Shown here: piece by piece, positions 8,204-17,490 of the stretch
How positions within the stretch are numbered: position 1 is the first letter of the stretch
Layout of the letters: each line of letters begins with the position of its first letter
DNA from: Pseudomonadota bacterium
Lineage (GTDB): Bacteria; Pseudomonadota; Gammaproteobacteria; Burkholderiales; Burkholderiaceae
NCBI GenBank assembly: GCA_963205525.1
Contig: CAUJJP010000083.1
Span: forward strand, 1-41,692
Direction: 5' to 3'
DNA: 41,692 nt
Made by a program: the position numbers and the translations under genes
Notes under the pieces: model-generated
The model's input: the letters and a program-made list of their open reading frames with translations, nothing else
Databases searched by the model: none
Told to the model about the DNA's origin: nothing

Positions 8204-11026
8204 ATGACCGAACTCGCGAAGTCCTTCGAACCCGCCGCCATCGAATCGCGCTGGGCGCCGCGCTGGGAAGCCAGCGACATCTACGCGCCGACGCTGGATG
8301 CGGGCAAGCCATCGTTTTGCATCCAGCTGCCGCCGCCCAACGTCACCGGCACCCTGCACATGGGGCACGCCTTCAACCAGACGGTGATGGACGCACTCAC
8401 GCGCTACCACCGCATGCGCGGCTTCAACACGCTGTGGGTGCCGGGCACCGACCACGCCGGCATCGCGACCCAGATCGTCGTCGAGCGCCAGATGCAGGAG
8501 CAGGGCCAGAGCCGGCACGACCTCGGACGCGAGGCCTTCGTGGAACGCGTGTGGGACTGGAAGCGCAGCTCGGGCGCCACCATCACCCAGCAGATGCGGC
8601 GCATGGGCGACTCGGTGAGCTGGGCGCACGAGTACTTCACGATGGACGACAAGCTCTCGCCGGTCGTCACCGAGACCTTTGTTCGCCTGTACGAGGAGGG
8701 CCTGATCTACCGCGGCAAGCGCCTCGTGAGCTGGGACCCGGCGCTGAAGTCGGCGGTCTCCGACCTCGAGGTGGAGAGCGAGGAGGAGGACGGCTTCCTC
8801 TGGCACATCCGCTACCCGCTGAGCGACGGCAGCGCCAGCGTGGTGGTCGCCACCACCCGGCCCGAGACCATGCTCGGCGACGTCGCGGTGATGGTGCACC
8901 CCGAGGACGAGCGCTACGCGGCGCTGGTCGGCAAGACGGTCACCCTGCCCTTGGTCGGACGCGAGATCCCGATCATCGCCGACGACTACGTCGACCGCGA
9001 GTTCGGCACCGGCGTCGTCAAGGTCACGCCGGCGCACGACGCCAACGACTACGCGGTCGGCCAGCGCCACGGCCTGCCGGCGATCGGCGTGCTGGCGCTG
9101 GACGCCACCGTCAACGACAACGCGCCCGAGGCCTACCGCGGGCTGGACCGCTTCGTCGCACGTCAGCGCGTGGTCGCCGACCTGCAGTCGCAGGGCCTGC
9201 TGGTACAGACCGTCAAGCACCGCCTGATGGTGCCGCGCTGTGCACGCACCGGGCAGATCGTCGAGCCCATGCTGACCGACCAGTGGTTCGTCGCCATGAC
9301 CCGGCCGGGCGCCAGCGGGCGCTCGATCGCCGAGGAGGCGATCGAGGCGGTGGACTCGGGCGCGGTGCGCTTCGTGCCCGAGAACTGGGTCAACACCTAC
9401 CACCAGTGGATGAAGAACATCCAGGACTGGTGCATCAGCCGCCAGCTCTGGTGGGGACACCAGATCCCGGCCTGGTACGGCAGCGGCGGCGAGATCTTCG
9501 TCGCCCGCAGCGAGGCCGAGGCGCGCGCGAAGGCGCTGGCCGCCGGCTACCACGGCGATCTCACGCGCGACGAGGACGTGCTCGACACCTGGTACTCCTC
9601 GGCCCTGGTGCCCTTCTCCACCCTGGGCTGGCCGGCCAGGACGGTGGAGCAGGACTTGTTCCTGCCCAGCAGCGTGCTCGTCACCGGCTACGACATCATC
9701 TTCTTCTGGGTCGCGCGCATGATCATGATGACGCGCCACTTCACCGGCCAGGTGCCGTTCCGCTACGTCTACATCCATGGCCTGGTGCTGGACGCGCACG
9801 GCCACAAGATGAGCAAGTCCGAGGGCAACGTGCTCGACCCGGTGGACCTGATCGATGGCATCGCCTTGCCGGCGCTGCTGGACAAGCGGGTGCTCGGGCT
9901 GCGCAAGCCCGAGACCGCGCCGCGCGTGCGCAAGGCCACCGAGCAGGAGTTCCCGCAGGGCATCCCCGGCTACGGCGCCGACGCGCTGCGCTTCACCTTC
10001 GCCGCCATGGCGACCCTGGGGCGCAGCCTGAACTTCGACAGCAAGCGCTGCGAGGGCTACCGCAACTTCTGCAACAAGCTCTGGAACGCTAGCCGCTTCG
10101 TGCTCATGAACTGCCAGGGGCAGGACGTCGGCCTGGACAAGGCCTGTGACCTGCCAGGCGCGCTGAGCTTCTCCAGCGCCGACCGCTGGATCACCGGCGA
10201 GCTGCAGCGGGTGGAGGCCGCGGTCGCGCAGGGCTTTGCCGACTACCGGCTGGACAATGTCGCCAACGCGATCTACGGCTTCGTCTGGGACGAGTTCTGC
10301 GACTGGTACCTGGAGATCGCCAAGGTGCAGATCGCGTGCGGCGATGCGGCCGCGCAGCGCGCCACCCGGCGCACCCTGATCCGCAGCCTGGAGACGGTGC
10401 TGCGCCTGCTGCACCCGATCGCCCCCTTCATCACCGCCGAGCTGTGGGACACGGTGGCAGTGGTCGCCGGCCGGCGCCAGGCGGGCGACGCGTCGACGGT
10501 CGCCAGCGCCCCCTACCCGCAGGCCCAGCTCGAGCGCGTGGACACGGCGGCCGACGCCTGGGTGGCGCGGCTGAAGGCGCTCACCGCTGCCTGCCGCAAC
10601 CTGCGCAGCGAAATGCAGCTCTCACCCGGCGAACGGGTGCCCCTGCTGGTGATCGGCGACGCCGGCTTCATCGCTGCCGCCGCACCGCTGCTGCAGGCGT
10701 TGGCGCGGCTGTCCGAGGTGCGCCACTTCGAGGTCGAGGCGGCGTTTGCCGCCGCCACCGCCACCGCACCGGTGACGGTGGCGGCCGACCTGCGGCTGGC
10801 GCTGCACGTGGAGATCGACGTCGCCGCCGAGCGCGAGCGCCTGGGCAAGGAGATCGCGCGTCTGCAGGCCGAGATCGCCAAGGCACAGGCCAAGCTCGGC
10901 AACGCCAGCTTCGTGCAGCGTGCACCGGCAGCGGTGGTGGAGCAGGAGCGCCAGCGGGCGGCCGACTTCGGGCGCAGCCTCAGTCGTCTCCAAGATCAGC
11001 AACGTCGCCTTCCCACGTCGGCCTGA
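8204..11026 (+). CDS. valS: Valyl-tRNA synthetase
   Basis: A 940-residue class I aminoacyl-tRNA synthetase that charges tRNA-Val. The HIGH motif appears as HMGH at 52-55 and the KMSKS motif at 535-539. Between them lies the CP1 editing domain (about 190-330), which clears Thr-tRNA-Val. The anticodon-binding helical domain follows, and the last 70 residues form the coiled coil typical of bacterial ValS. I chose ATG 8204 because [10 protein letters not shown] is the usual family N-terminus; a GTG at 8192 is an alternative. The 3' end overlaps the convergent gene by 47 bases. Confidence 0.97.
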   Translation: MTELAKSFEPAAIESRWAPRWEASDIYAPTLDAGKPSFCIQLPPPNVTGTLHMGHAFNQTVMDALTRYHRMRGFNTLWVPGTDHAGIATQIVVERQMQEQGQSRHDLGREAFVERVWDWKRSSGATITQQMRRMGDSVSWAHEYFTMDDKLSPVVTETFVRLYEEGLIYRGKRLVSWDPALKSAVSDLEVESEEEDGFLWHIRYPLSDGSASVVVATTRPETMLGDVAVMVHPEDERYAALVGKTVTLPLVGREIPIIADDYVDREFGTGVVKVTPAHDANDYAVGQRHGLPAIGVLALDATVNDNAPEAYRGLDRFVARQRVVADLQSQGLLVQTVKHRLMVPRCARTGQIVEPMLTDQWFVAMTRPGASGRSIAEEAIEAVDSGAVRFVPENWVNTYHQWMKNIQDWCISRQLWWGHQIPAWYGSGGEIFVARSEAEARAKALAAGYHGDLTRDEDVLDTWYSSALVPFSTLGWPARTVEQDLFLPSSVLVTGYDIIFFWVARMIMMTRHFTGQVPFRYVYIHGLVLDAHGHKMSKSEGNVLDPVDLIDGIALPALLDKRVLGLRKPETAPRVRKATEQEFPQGIPGYGADALRFTFAAMATLGRSLNFDSKRCEGYRNFCNKLWNASRFVLMNCQGQDVGLDKACDLPGALSFSSADRWITGELQRVEAAVAQGFADYRLDNVANAIYGFVWDEFCDWYLEIAKVQIACGDAAAQRATRRTLIRSLETVLRLLHPIAPFITAELWDTVAVVAGRRQAGDASTVASAPYPQAQLERVDTAADAWVARLKALTAACRNLRSEMQLSPGERVPLLVIGDAGFIAAAAPLLQALARLSEVRHFEVEAAFAAATATAPVTVAADLRLALHVEIDVAAERERLGKEIARLQAEIAKAQAKLGNASFVQRAPAAVVEQERQRAADFGRSLSRLQDQQRRLPTSA

Positions 11027-11942
11027 AGGCCTGCGGCGGGCCGGGGTCGGCGAGCAGCTCGTCGATCCGGCGCGCCACTGCCCAGGCGCTGCGCCGGCGC
11101 GACTCGCGCGTCGTGCTCGCCACCCGCGGCGTGACCTGCAGCGCCTGCGCATCGTGCAGCGGGCGTCCGGGGTCCAGGGCGCCGGGCTCCAGGCTGTCGA
11201 ACCAGGCTGCGGCGAGCTGCTCACCGTCCAGCGCAGCGGCCAGTGCAGCCTCGTCGAAGATGCTGGAATGGGTCAGGCTGACCAGCACCTGGTGCGGCTT
11301 GCCGCCACCGAGGTAGCGCTCGCCGACCAGGCCACGGTAGCGGGTGAAGAAGGCCAGCAACATGCACACGCCGTCGCACTGCTCGAACAAGGTACGCAGC
11401 GGCATCGGGCGCACGCCCCACTGCGCCCACAAGGGGTCCGAGGCATGCTGCCCGGGGTCGTAGCCGACCACCTCGGCACCGAAGGCGCGCAGCAGCTCGG
11501 CCAGCGGCTGCGCCGTCGGCGTCATGCCCACCAGGCCGATGCGCGCGCTGCCGAGCTCGCGCCCGACGAGCAGACCCTCGGCGTTCACCACCGGCACCCG
11601 GCGCAACAGCTGCAGGAGAGCGCCGATGACGAACTCGGCCTCGGCCCGCGCACCGGCGCTGCTCGGGCGCACGAGCTCGACATTGGCGCGCGCGCAGGCG
11701 TCGATGTCGATGTTCTCGACCCCGGCGGACAGGCGGCCCACCGCGCGCAGCCGGGGTGCCGCCTTCAGCACCGGCTCGTCGATCGCCACCGACGAGGGCG
11801 TGATCATCGCGCGCACCGAGAACAGCGCGCGCCGCAGCGCCAAAGGGTCACGGGCCAGCTCTGGCGCGTGACGCAGCGGGTAGCGGGCCTCGAGCCATTG
11901 GAGCACCTCCGGCTCCAGCGGCTCGACGATCAGCAGGTCCAT
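10980..11942 (-). CDS. D-2-hydroxyacid dehydrogenase-like protein with altered catalytic and nucleotide-binding motifs
   Basis: A 320-residue protein with the two-domain fold order of D-2-hydroxyacid dehydrogenases (phosphoglycerate or glyoxylate reductase type). Expected motifs are changed. The Rossmann GxGxxG reads G-M-T-P-T-A after ARIGLV (about 135-145), although the downstream Asp (VVGYDP, 162) is kept. The catalytic Arg position reads His225 ([13 protein letters not shown]) and the catalytic His position reads Arg273 (TPRVAST). So it may be catalytically dead or have a new function. The DEAAL helix and overall length are normal, which argues for a maintained protein rather than decay. 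No clear Shine-Dalgarno is visible. It overlaps the valS 3' end by 47 bases and diverges from galU. Confidence 0.8.
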   Translation of the reverse strand: MDLLIVEPLEPEVLQWLEARYPLRHAPELARDPLALRRALFSVRAMITPSSVAIDEPVLKAAPRLRAVGRLSAGVENIDIDACARANVELVRPSSAGARAEAEFVIGALLQLLRRVPVVNAEGLLVGRELGSARIGLVGMTPTAQPLAELLRAFGAEVVGYDPGQHASDPLWAQWGVRPMPLRTLFEQCDGVCMLLAFFTRYRGLVGERYLGGGKPHQVLVSLTHSSIFDEAALAAALDGEQLAAAWFDSLEPGALDPGRPLHDAQALQVTPRVASTTRESRRRSAWAVARRIDELLADPGPPQAFRPTWEGDVADLGDD

Positions 11943-12036
11943 GAAGACGGTGATGGGAGTTGCGCATCACTCCTGGCAGGCCCGCGTGCCAGAATCCTGG
12001 CCGCATGCTCTTTATGAGCCCATTCTATGTAAGAAG

Positions 12037-12903
<867 letters not shown>

Positions 12904-12912
12904 ACCCCGGCG

Positions 12913-12927
12913 TCGGCGCAGCGCCGA
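12913..12927. terminator. Possible hairpin between convergent galU and tusA-like gene
   Basis: TCGGCGC and GCGCCGA flank a single base, giving a compact GC-rich inverted repeat in the 60-bp gap between convergent stops. No T-tract follows on either strand, so termination by it is doubtful. Confidence 0.25.
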
Positions 12928-12963
12928 TGCGGCAACGAACAGCGGCGCTGCGGCCGCGCCCGC

Positions 12964-13191
12964 TCAGCGCCGCTTGAGGACGTGGATGAAATCGCTGCCG
13001 GCGGTCTGCTGGTCCAGCAGCTCGTTGCCGGTCTGGCGCGCAAAGGCCTTGAAGTCTCGCACCGAACCGGGGTCGGTCGAGACCACCTTCAGGGTCTGGC
13101 CGCTGCTCATCTCGGCGAGCGCCTTCTTCGCCTTCAGGATGGGCAAGGGGCAGTTCAGGCCCCGGGTGTCGATCTCTTTGTCGGCGTCCAT
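12964..13191 (-). CDS. TusA/SirA-family sulfur carrier protein
   Basis: A 75-residue protein with the TusA fold signature near the N-terminus, DTRGLNCPLPILKAKKAL. The CPxP motif contains the sulfur-carrying Cys14. TusA-type proteins accept persulfide sulfur from cysteine desulfurases or rhodaneses and pass it to tRNA thiolation, molybdenum cofactor or sulfur-oxidation pathways. It is the last gene of an apparent minus-strand operon after cysM and a Nudix gene, with a 21-bp gap, which suggests a role tied to cysteine or sulfur supply. Which TusA subfamily it belongs to cannot be told by eye. Confidence 0.88.
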   Translation of the reverse strand: MDADKEIDTRGLNCPLPILKAKKALAEMSSGQTLKVVSTDPGSVRDFKAFARQTGNELLDQQTAGSDFIHVLKRR

Positions 13192-13212
13192 GGGGCCGAT
13201 TCTAGGAGCAGC

Positions 13213-13770
13213 CTAGGAGCCGGCCACGGCCTGCGGTCGCGCCGGCAGCTCGACGAACTGCGGCTCGATACCGCACCCGCGCAGCCACTGCGCCAGCGCA
13301 AGCCCGGTGCCCGCGCGCCAGCAGCGGATGTCGGCCGGGGCGAACAGCTTGTACTCGGCGAGTTCGGGCGACAGGCGCACCTCGCCGCGTGCTCGCACGT
13401 GGTAGGTGATGATGACCTGGTTCATGCGCAGGAACTCGTGCACGCCCACCAGCGTGGTGTCGACGACTTCGAGCGAGGTCTCCTCGCCGACCTCGCGCCG
13501 CACGCCCTGCTCGGGCGATTCGCCGGCCTCCATGAAGCCGGTGATGAGGGCGAACATGCGCTGCGTCCAGGCCGCATTGCGCGCCAGCAGCACGCGGCCG
13601 CCCTGGTCCACGCACTCGACGATCGCCGCCAGCACCGGCACCGGGTTGTTCCAGTGCGTGAAGCCGCAGGCCGGGCAGCGCAGTCTGAGCTTCTCGCCGC
13701 CATCCTCCTCGGCCGCGATCATCGCCAGTTCACTGGCACAGGCCGGGCAGTAGCGCCATCCGTCGCTCAT
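13213..13770 (-). CDS. Nudix hydrolase with N-terminal zinc ribbon (NADH pyrophosphatase-like)
   Basis: A 185-residue protein. Two CxxC pairs (YCPACAS at about 8-11 and RCPACGF about 24 residues later) form a zinc ribbon like that of NudC-type enzymes. The Nudix box GFMEAGESPEQGVRREVGEE follows in the middle, with the Gly normally found three residues after the EE pair replaced by Ser. Nudix enzymes hydrolyse nucleoside diphosphates linked to another group; NAD(H) or capped RNA are possible substrates, but the protein is shorter than NudC. Its start overlaps the cysM stop by four bases (ATGA), so the two are translationally coupled. Confidence 0.88.
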   Translation of the reverse strand: MSDGWRYCPACASELAMIAAEEDGGEKLRLRCPACGFTHWNNPVPVLAAIVECVDQGGRVLLARNAAWTQRMFALITGFMEAGESPEQGVRREVGEETSLEVVDTTLVGVHEFLRMNQVIITYHVRARGEVRLSPELAEYKLFAPADIRCWRAGTGLALAQWLRGCGIEPQFVELPARPQAVAGS

Positions 13771-14696
13771 GCTGGAAACACCCCGGTGGAGAGGTAGCGG
13801 TCACCACGGTCGCAGGCGACGAAGACGATGGTCGCGCCCTCGACCCGGGCCGCGACCTGCAAGGCCACCCAGCAGGCGCCGGCGGCCGAGATGCCGCAGA
13901 ACAGGCCCTCCTCCGCGGCCAGCCGGCGCGCCATGGCTTCGGCGTCGGCCTGGCTGACGTAGACCAGCTCGTCCACCGCCGCCGGGTCGTGGATCTTGGG
14001 CAGGTAGGCCGGCGGCCACTTGCGGATGCCCGGGATGCGAGATCCCTCCGCCGGCTGCGCGCCGACGATGCGCACCGCCGGGTTGCGCGACTTCAGATGG
14101 CGCGACACGCCGGTGATGGTGCCGGTGGTGCCCATCGCGCTCACGAAATGGGTCACGCGGCCGCCGGTGTCGGCCCAGATCTCGGGGCCGGTGGTCTGCT
14201 CGTGCACGAGCGGGTTGTCCTCGTTCGCGAACTGGTCCAGGACCCGGCCCTTGCCGTCCTTCTGCATCTGCTCGGCGAGGTCGCGCGCGTACTCCATGCC
14301 ACCGCTGCGCGGGGTGAGGATGAGCTCGGCGCCGAAGGCCTTCATGGTCTGCGCGCGCTCGACCGACAAGTCCTCCGGCATCACCAGCAGCATGCGGTAG
14401 CCGCGGATCGCCGCCGCCATCGCCAGCGCGATGCCGGTGTTGCCGCTGGTGGCCTCGATCAAGGTGTCGCCGGGCCTGATCTCGCCGCGCGCCTCGGCAC
14501 CGCGGATCATGGCGATCGCCGGCCTGTCCTTCACCGAACCGGCCGGGTTGTTGCCTTCCAGCTTGGCCAGGATGAGGTTGCCGCGCGTGGCCGCGTCCTC
14601 GCCCGGCAGGCGCTGCAGGCGCACCAGCGGTGTGCGTCCGATGACGTCTTCCAGCGTGAGGTATTCAGGTCGGTCGGCGGGTCGGTCGGCGCGCAT
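13767..14696 (-). CDS. cysM: Cysteine synthase B (O-acetylserine sulfhydrylase)
   Basis: A 309-residue PLP enzyme that makes cysteine from O-acetylserine and sulfide or thiosulfate. The PLP lysine is Lys56 in NNPAGSVKDRPA, the PLP-phosphate loop and substrate loop are TSGNTG, and GTTGTITG binds the cofactor phosphate. The short internal loop and KWPPAYLPKIHD region fit CysM better than CysK. The start at 14696 follows GGAGAAG by about nine bases; the frame remains open further upstream only as antisense of other genes. It is the first gene of the cysM-nudix-tusA cluster. Confidence 0.93.
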   Translation of the reverse strand: MRADRPADRPEYLTLEDVIGRTPLVRLQRLPGEDAATRGNLILAKLEGNNPAGSVKDRPAIAMIRGAEARGEIRPGDTLIEATSGNTGIALAMAAAIRGYRMLLVMPEDLSVERAQTMKAFGAELILTPRSGGMEYARDLAEQMQKDGKGRVLDQFANEDNPLVHEQTTGPEIWADTGGRVTHFVSAMGTTGTITGVSRHLKSRNPAVRIVGAQPAEGSRIPGIRKWPPAYLPKIHDPAAVDELVYVSQADAEAMARRLAAEEGLFCGISAAGACWVALQVAARVEGATIVFVACDRGDRYLSTGVFPA

Positions 14697-14761
14697 CGGC
14701 GTAGCTTCTCCTGCAGTTATGATCGGCCGCTTCATGCGTGCCATCGGCAGCGACATCCAAG

Positions 14762-14846
14762 GCCCGGGTGGCGAAATCGGTAGACGCAGGGGACTCAAAA
14801 TCCCCCGCCGCAAGGCGTAACGGTTCGAGTCCGTTCCCGGGCACCA
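14762..14846 (+). tRNA. tRNA-Leu (anticodon CAA)
   Basis: An 85-base class II tRNA with CCA encoded. The acceptor stem pairs GCCCGGG (14762-14768) with CCCGGGC (14836-14842), then discriminator A and CCA. The anticodon arm is GGGGA-CTCAAAA-TCCCC, giving anticodon CAA, which reads UUG. A long variable arm (CGCCGCAAGGCG) and the GGTTCGAGTCC T-arm confirm the leucine class. It lies 18 bp upstream of a rhomboid gene on the same strand. Confidence 0.96.
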
Positions 14847-14864
14847 GCTTGACATTCTGACCCA

Positions 14865-15458
14865 ATGCCGCCGATTCCACCGGTCACCCGCAACCTGATG
14901 CTGATCTGCACCGCAGTCTTCATGCTGCAGCAGATCGTCCCCGTGACCGATGCGGTGTTTGCGCTGTGGCCCCTGGGCAGCGGCCGCTTCCTGCCCTGGC
15001 AGGTGCTGAGCTACGCCTTCCTGCACGGCGGCGTCGGCCACCTGTTCTTCAACATGCTGGGGCTGTGGATGTTCGGCTCCGAGCTCGAACGCCTGTGGGG
15101 CCAGCGCCGCTACATGCAGTTCCTGCTCGCCGGCGTGATCGCCGCCGCACTGGCGCAGATGGCGTTCACCGCCCTCACCGGCTCGATGTTCCCGACCGTG
15201 GGCGCATCCGGCGGCCTGTTCGCGCTGCTGCTGGCCTTCGGCATGCTGTTCCCGAACCGGGTCATCATGCCGCTGTTCCCACCCATCCCGATGAAGGCGC
15301 GCACCTTCGTCATCATCTTCGGCGCCCTCGAACTGGGCCTGGGCATGCTGGGCAGCAGCGGCGTGGCGCACTTCGCGCACCTGGGCGGCATGGTCGGCGG
15401 CTGGCTCATGATCCGCTACTGGCGAGGCATGCCGCCGTTCGGATCACGTCGGCGCTGA
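14865..15458 (+). CDS. Rhomboid-family intramembrane serine protease
   Basis: A 197-residue polytopic membrane protein with about six helices. The catalytic serine is Ser115 in VGASGGLFA (GxSG), the catalytic histidine is His172 in AHFAHLGGM, and the helix-2 motif HGGVGHLFFN supplies His59 and Asn63. Rhomboids cut substrate proteins within the membrane; the substrate is unknown. The start is 18 bp after the tRNA-Leu 3' end with no Shine-Dalgarno; it may be translated from the tRNA read-through transcript or from a CATTCT-type -10 just upstream. The stop overlaps the convergent epimerase by 15 bases. Confidence 0.92.
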   Translation: MPPIPPVTRNLMLICTAVFMLQQIVPVTDAVFALWPLGSGRFLPWQVLSYAFLHGGVGHLFFNMLGLWMFGSELERLWGQRRYMQFLLAGVIAAALAQMAFTALTGSMFPTVGASGGLFALLLAFGMLFPNRVIMPLFPPIPMKARTFVIIFGALELGLGMLGSSGVAHFAHLGGMVGGWLMIRYWRGMPPFGSRRR

Positions 15459-16346
15459 AGCCGGCGCTGAAGAAGCTGCCAGGCCTTCGGCGACCGTCGG
15501 GCAGCGCAGGCGCAGCCGCAGTTCACGCTTCATCCGCTGGTTGCACAGCCGGCGCGATTCGCGCAGGAAAGACAGCGTCAGCGGCGTCAGCGTGGCCTCG
15601 GCCTCGGCGCGCGAGATGCGCGGCGGACGCGCCAGGCCACAGCGATCGGCCACCAGGTCCAGGTACTCGCCCATGCGCAGCGCGCTGTCGTCGCAGACGT
15701 TGACGACGCGCTGCGGCCGCCCGCGATGGAGCGCGGCGACGCAGGCGCGCGCCAGGTCGTCGGCCTGGATGTGGCAGGTGTAGACGTCGTCCTCGGCGCA
15801 CAGCACGGGGGCGCCGCGGCGTACCCGCTCGCGCGGATCGCCTCCCGCACGGTCCAGGGCGTAGATGCCGGGCACGCGCAGGATGCTCACCGCGGCCCCG
15901 CAGGCACGCCCCCACCAGCGCCACCAGGCCTCGGCGTCGGCGCGCCGCCAGGCGCGATCGGTGGCCGGCGCGATCGGCCGCGTCTCCGCCACCTGTTGCC
16001 CGCCGGCATCGCCGTAGACACCGCTGGTGCTGACGTAGACCAGCCGGCGCACCCGGCCGCCGCGCAGCAGGGCACGGCCCAGGTGGCGCGAGCGCAGGTC
16101 CAGCGCGCCCTGCCCGGGCGGCGGCGCCAGGTGGATCACCGCGTCCGCAAGCGCGCCGAGCCGTCCCAGGGTGGCCGGGTCGTCGAGGTCGCCGACCAGC
16201 GGCGTGACACCGGCCGCGCGCAGCTCGGCGACGCGCGTGCCGCTGTGGCTGAGCACCCGCAGCCGCCAGCGCTGGCGCAGCAGCGGCAGCAGCCGCATGC
16301 CCACGTCGCCACAGCCGACGATCAGCAGCACGGGGGAGTGGTTCAT
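15444..16346 (-). CDS. NAD-dependent epimerase/dehydratase-like protein (atypical SDR)
   Basis: A 300-residue protein with an N-terminal Rossmann motif LLIVGCGDVGMRLLPLL (about 6-22), VGDLDDPATL, and a YVSTSGVYGD segment containing the SDR Ser and Tyr. The usual YxxxK lysine is not evident: the following RAWRRADAEAW region lacks a clear match. This fits the extended/atypical SDR group that acts on nucleotide sugars or lacks activity. Cytoplasmic. The start is uncertain: ATG 16346 is used here, GTG 16358 is four codons upstream. It diverges from the Fe-S reductase gene 44 bp away. Confidence 0.8.
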   Translation of the reverse strand: MNHSPVLLIVGCGDVGMRLLPLLRQRWRLRVLSHSGTRVAELRAAGVTPLVGDLDDPATLGRLGALADAVIHLAPPPGQGALDLRSRHLGRALLRGGRVRRLVYVSTSGVYGDAGGQQVAETRPIAPATDRAWRRADAEAWWRWWGRACGAAVSILRVPGIYALDRAGGDPRERVRRGAPVLCAEDDVYTCHIQADDLARACVAALHRGRPQRVVNVCDDSALRMGEYLDLVADRCGLARPPRISRAEAEATLTPLTLSFLRESRRLCNQRMKRELRLRLRCPTVAEGLAASSAPASAPT

Positions 16347-16355
16347 GGGCGCGGG

Positions 16356-16361
16356 CACAAT
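16356..16361 (+). promoter_or_regulatory. Candidate -10 box for the Fe-S flavin reductase
   Basis: CACAAT lies in the short divergent gap, about 29 bp before the ATG at 16391. No clear -35 is seen. This is a weak match that fits the ANAAT boxes seen before other genes in the window. Confidence 0.35.
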
Positions 16362-16390
16362 CGGCGCAGGAGTTTAAGAGCCCGCCGACG

Positions 16391-17431
16391 ATGAGCTTCC
16401 AGGTCAAGATCCAGCCCGCCGACATCGCCTTCGAGGTCCAGTCCGACGAACCCATACTCGCCGCCGCCATCCGCCAGGGTGTGGGCCTGCCCTATGGCTG
16501 CCGCGACGGCGCCTGCGGCTCGTGCAAGAGCCGCTTGCTCGAAGGCCAGGTGGTGCACGGCCCGCACCAGCTCAAGGCCTTGACGCACGAGGAGCAGGCG
16601 CAGGGCTACATCCTCACCTGCTGCGCGGTCGCGCAGTCCGACTGCGTGGTGCAGGCGCGCGTGCCGCCGGCCGGCCAGTATCCCGTGCTCAGGCTGCCGA
16701 GCCGGGTGCTGAGCCTGACGCGTGCCGCACCCGACGTGCTGATCCTGCGCCTGCAACTGCCGGCGAACCAGAACCTGCAGTTCCACGCCGGCCAGTACAT
16801 GGACGTGGTGCTGGCGGGTGGGCTGCGCCGCAGCTACAGCCTGGCGAACGCGCCGCACGCGCTGGGCAGTCCGCCCAGCATCGAGCTGCACCTGCGCCAC
16901 ATGCCCGGCGGCCGCTTCACCGACCACGCCTTCAGCGCACTCAAGGAGCGCGACATCCTGCGCCTGGAAGGCCCGTTCGGCAGCTTCTACCTGCGCGAGG
17001 ACGACACGCGGCCGATCATCCTGCTCGCCAGCGGCACCGGTTTCGCGCCGGTGAAGGCGCTCATCGAGCACCTGCGCCACCGGGGCAGCAGCCGTGCCGC
17101 CACCCTGTACTGGGGCGGCCGGCGGCCGCAGGACTTGTACATGGACGACTGGTGCCGCAGCCAGGCCGCCGAGCTGCCCTGGCTGCGCTACGTGCCGGTA
17201 CTGAGCGACGCCCTGCCGGCAGACGACTGGCAGGGCCGCGGCGGCTTCGTCCACCGCGCCGTGATGGAGGACTTCCCCGACCTCTGCGGCCACCAGGTCT
17301 ACGCCTGCGGCGCGCCGGTGGTGGTGGAGTCGGCGCAGCGTGACTTCACGGCGCTGTGCGGCCTGCCGCCGGAGCATTTTTTTGCCGACTCCTTCACCTC
17401 GGAACGCGACAAGCACGGAGAATCCGCATGA
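16391..17431 (+). CDS. Ferredoxin-FAD/NAD reductase (CDP-6-deoxy-delta-3,4-glucoseen reductase-like)
   Basis: A 346-residue three-domain electron-transfer protein. Residues 1-90 form a plant-type [2Fe-2S] ferredoxin domain with Cys37, Cys42, Cys45 and Cys77 (YGCRDGACGSC then LTCC). A FAD-binding barrel follows (about 95-200, RRSYSLANAP), then the NAD-binding domain (about 205-340, LLASGTGFAPVKAL and YACGAP). The order matches AscD/RfbI-type reductases and aromatic-ring oxygenase reductases. No sugar-deoxygenation partner or oxygenase is in the window, so the acceptor is unknown. Such stand-alone homologues are frequently found in Burkholderiales. A GGAG lies upstream but about 20 bases away. 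Confidence 0.9.
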   Translation: MSFQVKIQPADIAFEVQSDEPILAAAIRQGVGLPYGCRDGACGSCKSRLLEGQVVHGPHQLKALTHEEQAQGYILTCCAVAQSDCVVQARVPPAGQYPVLRLPSRVLSLTRAAPDVLILRLQLPANQNLQFHAGQYMDVVLAGGLRRSYSLANAPHALGSPPSIELHLRHMPGGRFTDHAFSALKERDILRLEGPFGSFYLREDDTRPIILLASGTGFAPVKALIEHLRHRGSSRAATLYWGGRRPQDLYMDDWCRSQAAELPWLRYVPVLSDALPADDWQGRGGFVHRAVMEDFPDLCGHQVYACGAPVVVESAQRDFTALCGLPPEHFFADSFTSERDKHGESA

Positions 17432-17490
17432 GCGCGCCGGGCCGCTCCCAAGCGCTCATACCGAAGCCCTTCGGGGGCGAAGGTTGCCTA

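Noticed and set aside
8060..10414. Very long minus-strand open frame running from the S41 protease through the antisense of valS
   Set aside because: It is the shadow of valS codons in GC-rich DNA. The protease has its own signal peptide, start and ribosome binding site at 8059.
14697..15380. N-terminal extension of cysM in the minus frame
   Set aside because: It runs antisense through the tRNA-Leu and rhomboid genes and has no cysteine synthase similarity; a Shine-Dalgarno supports 14696.
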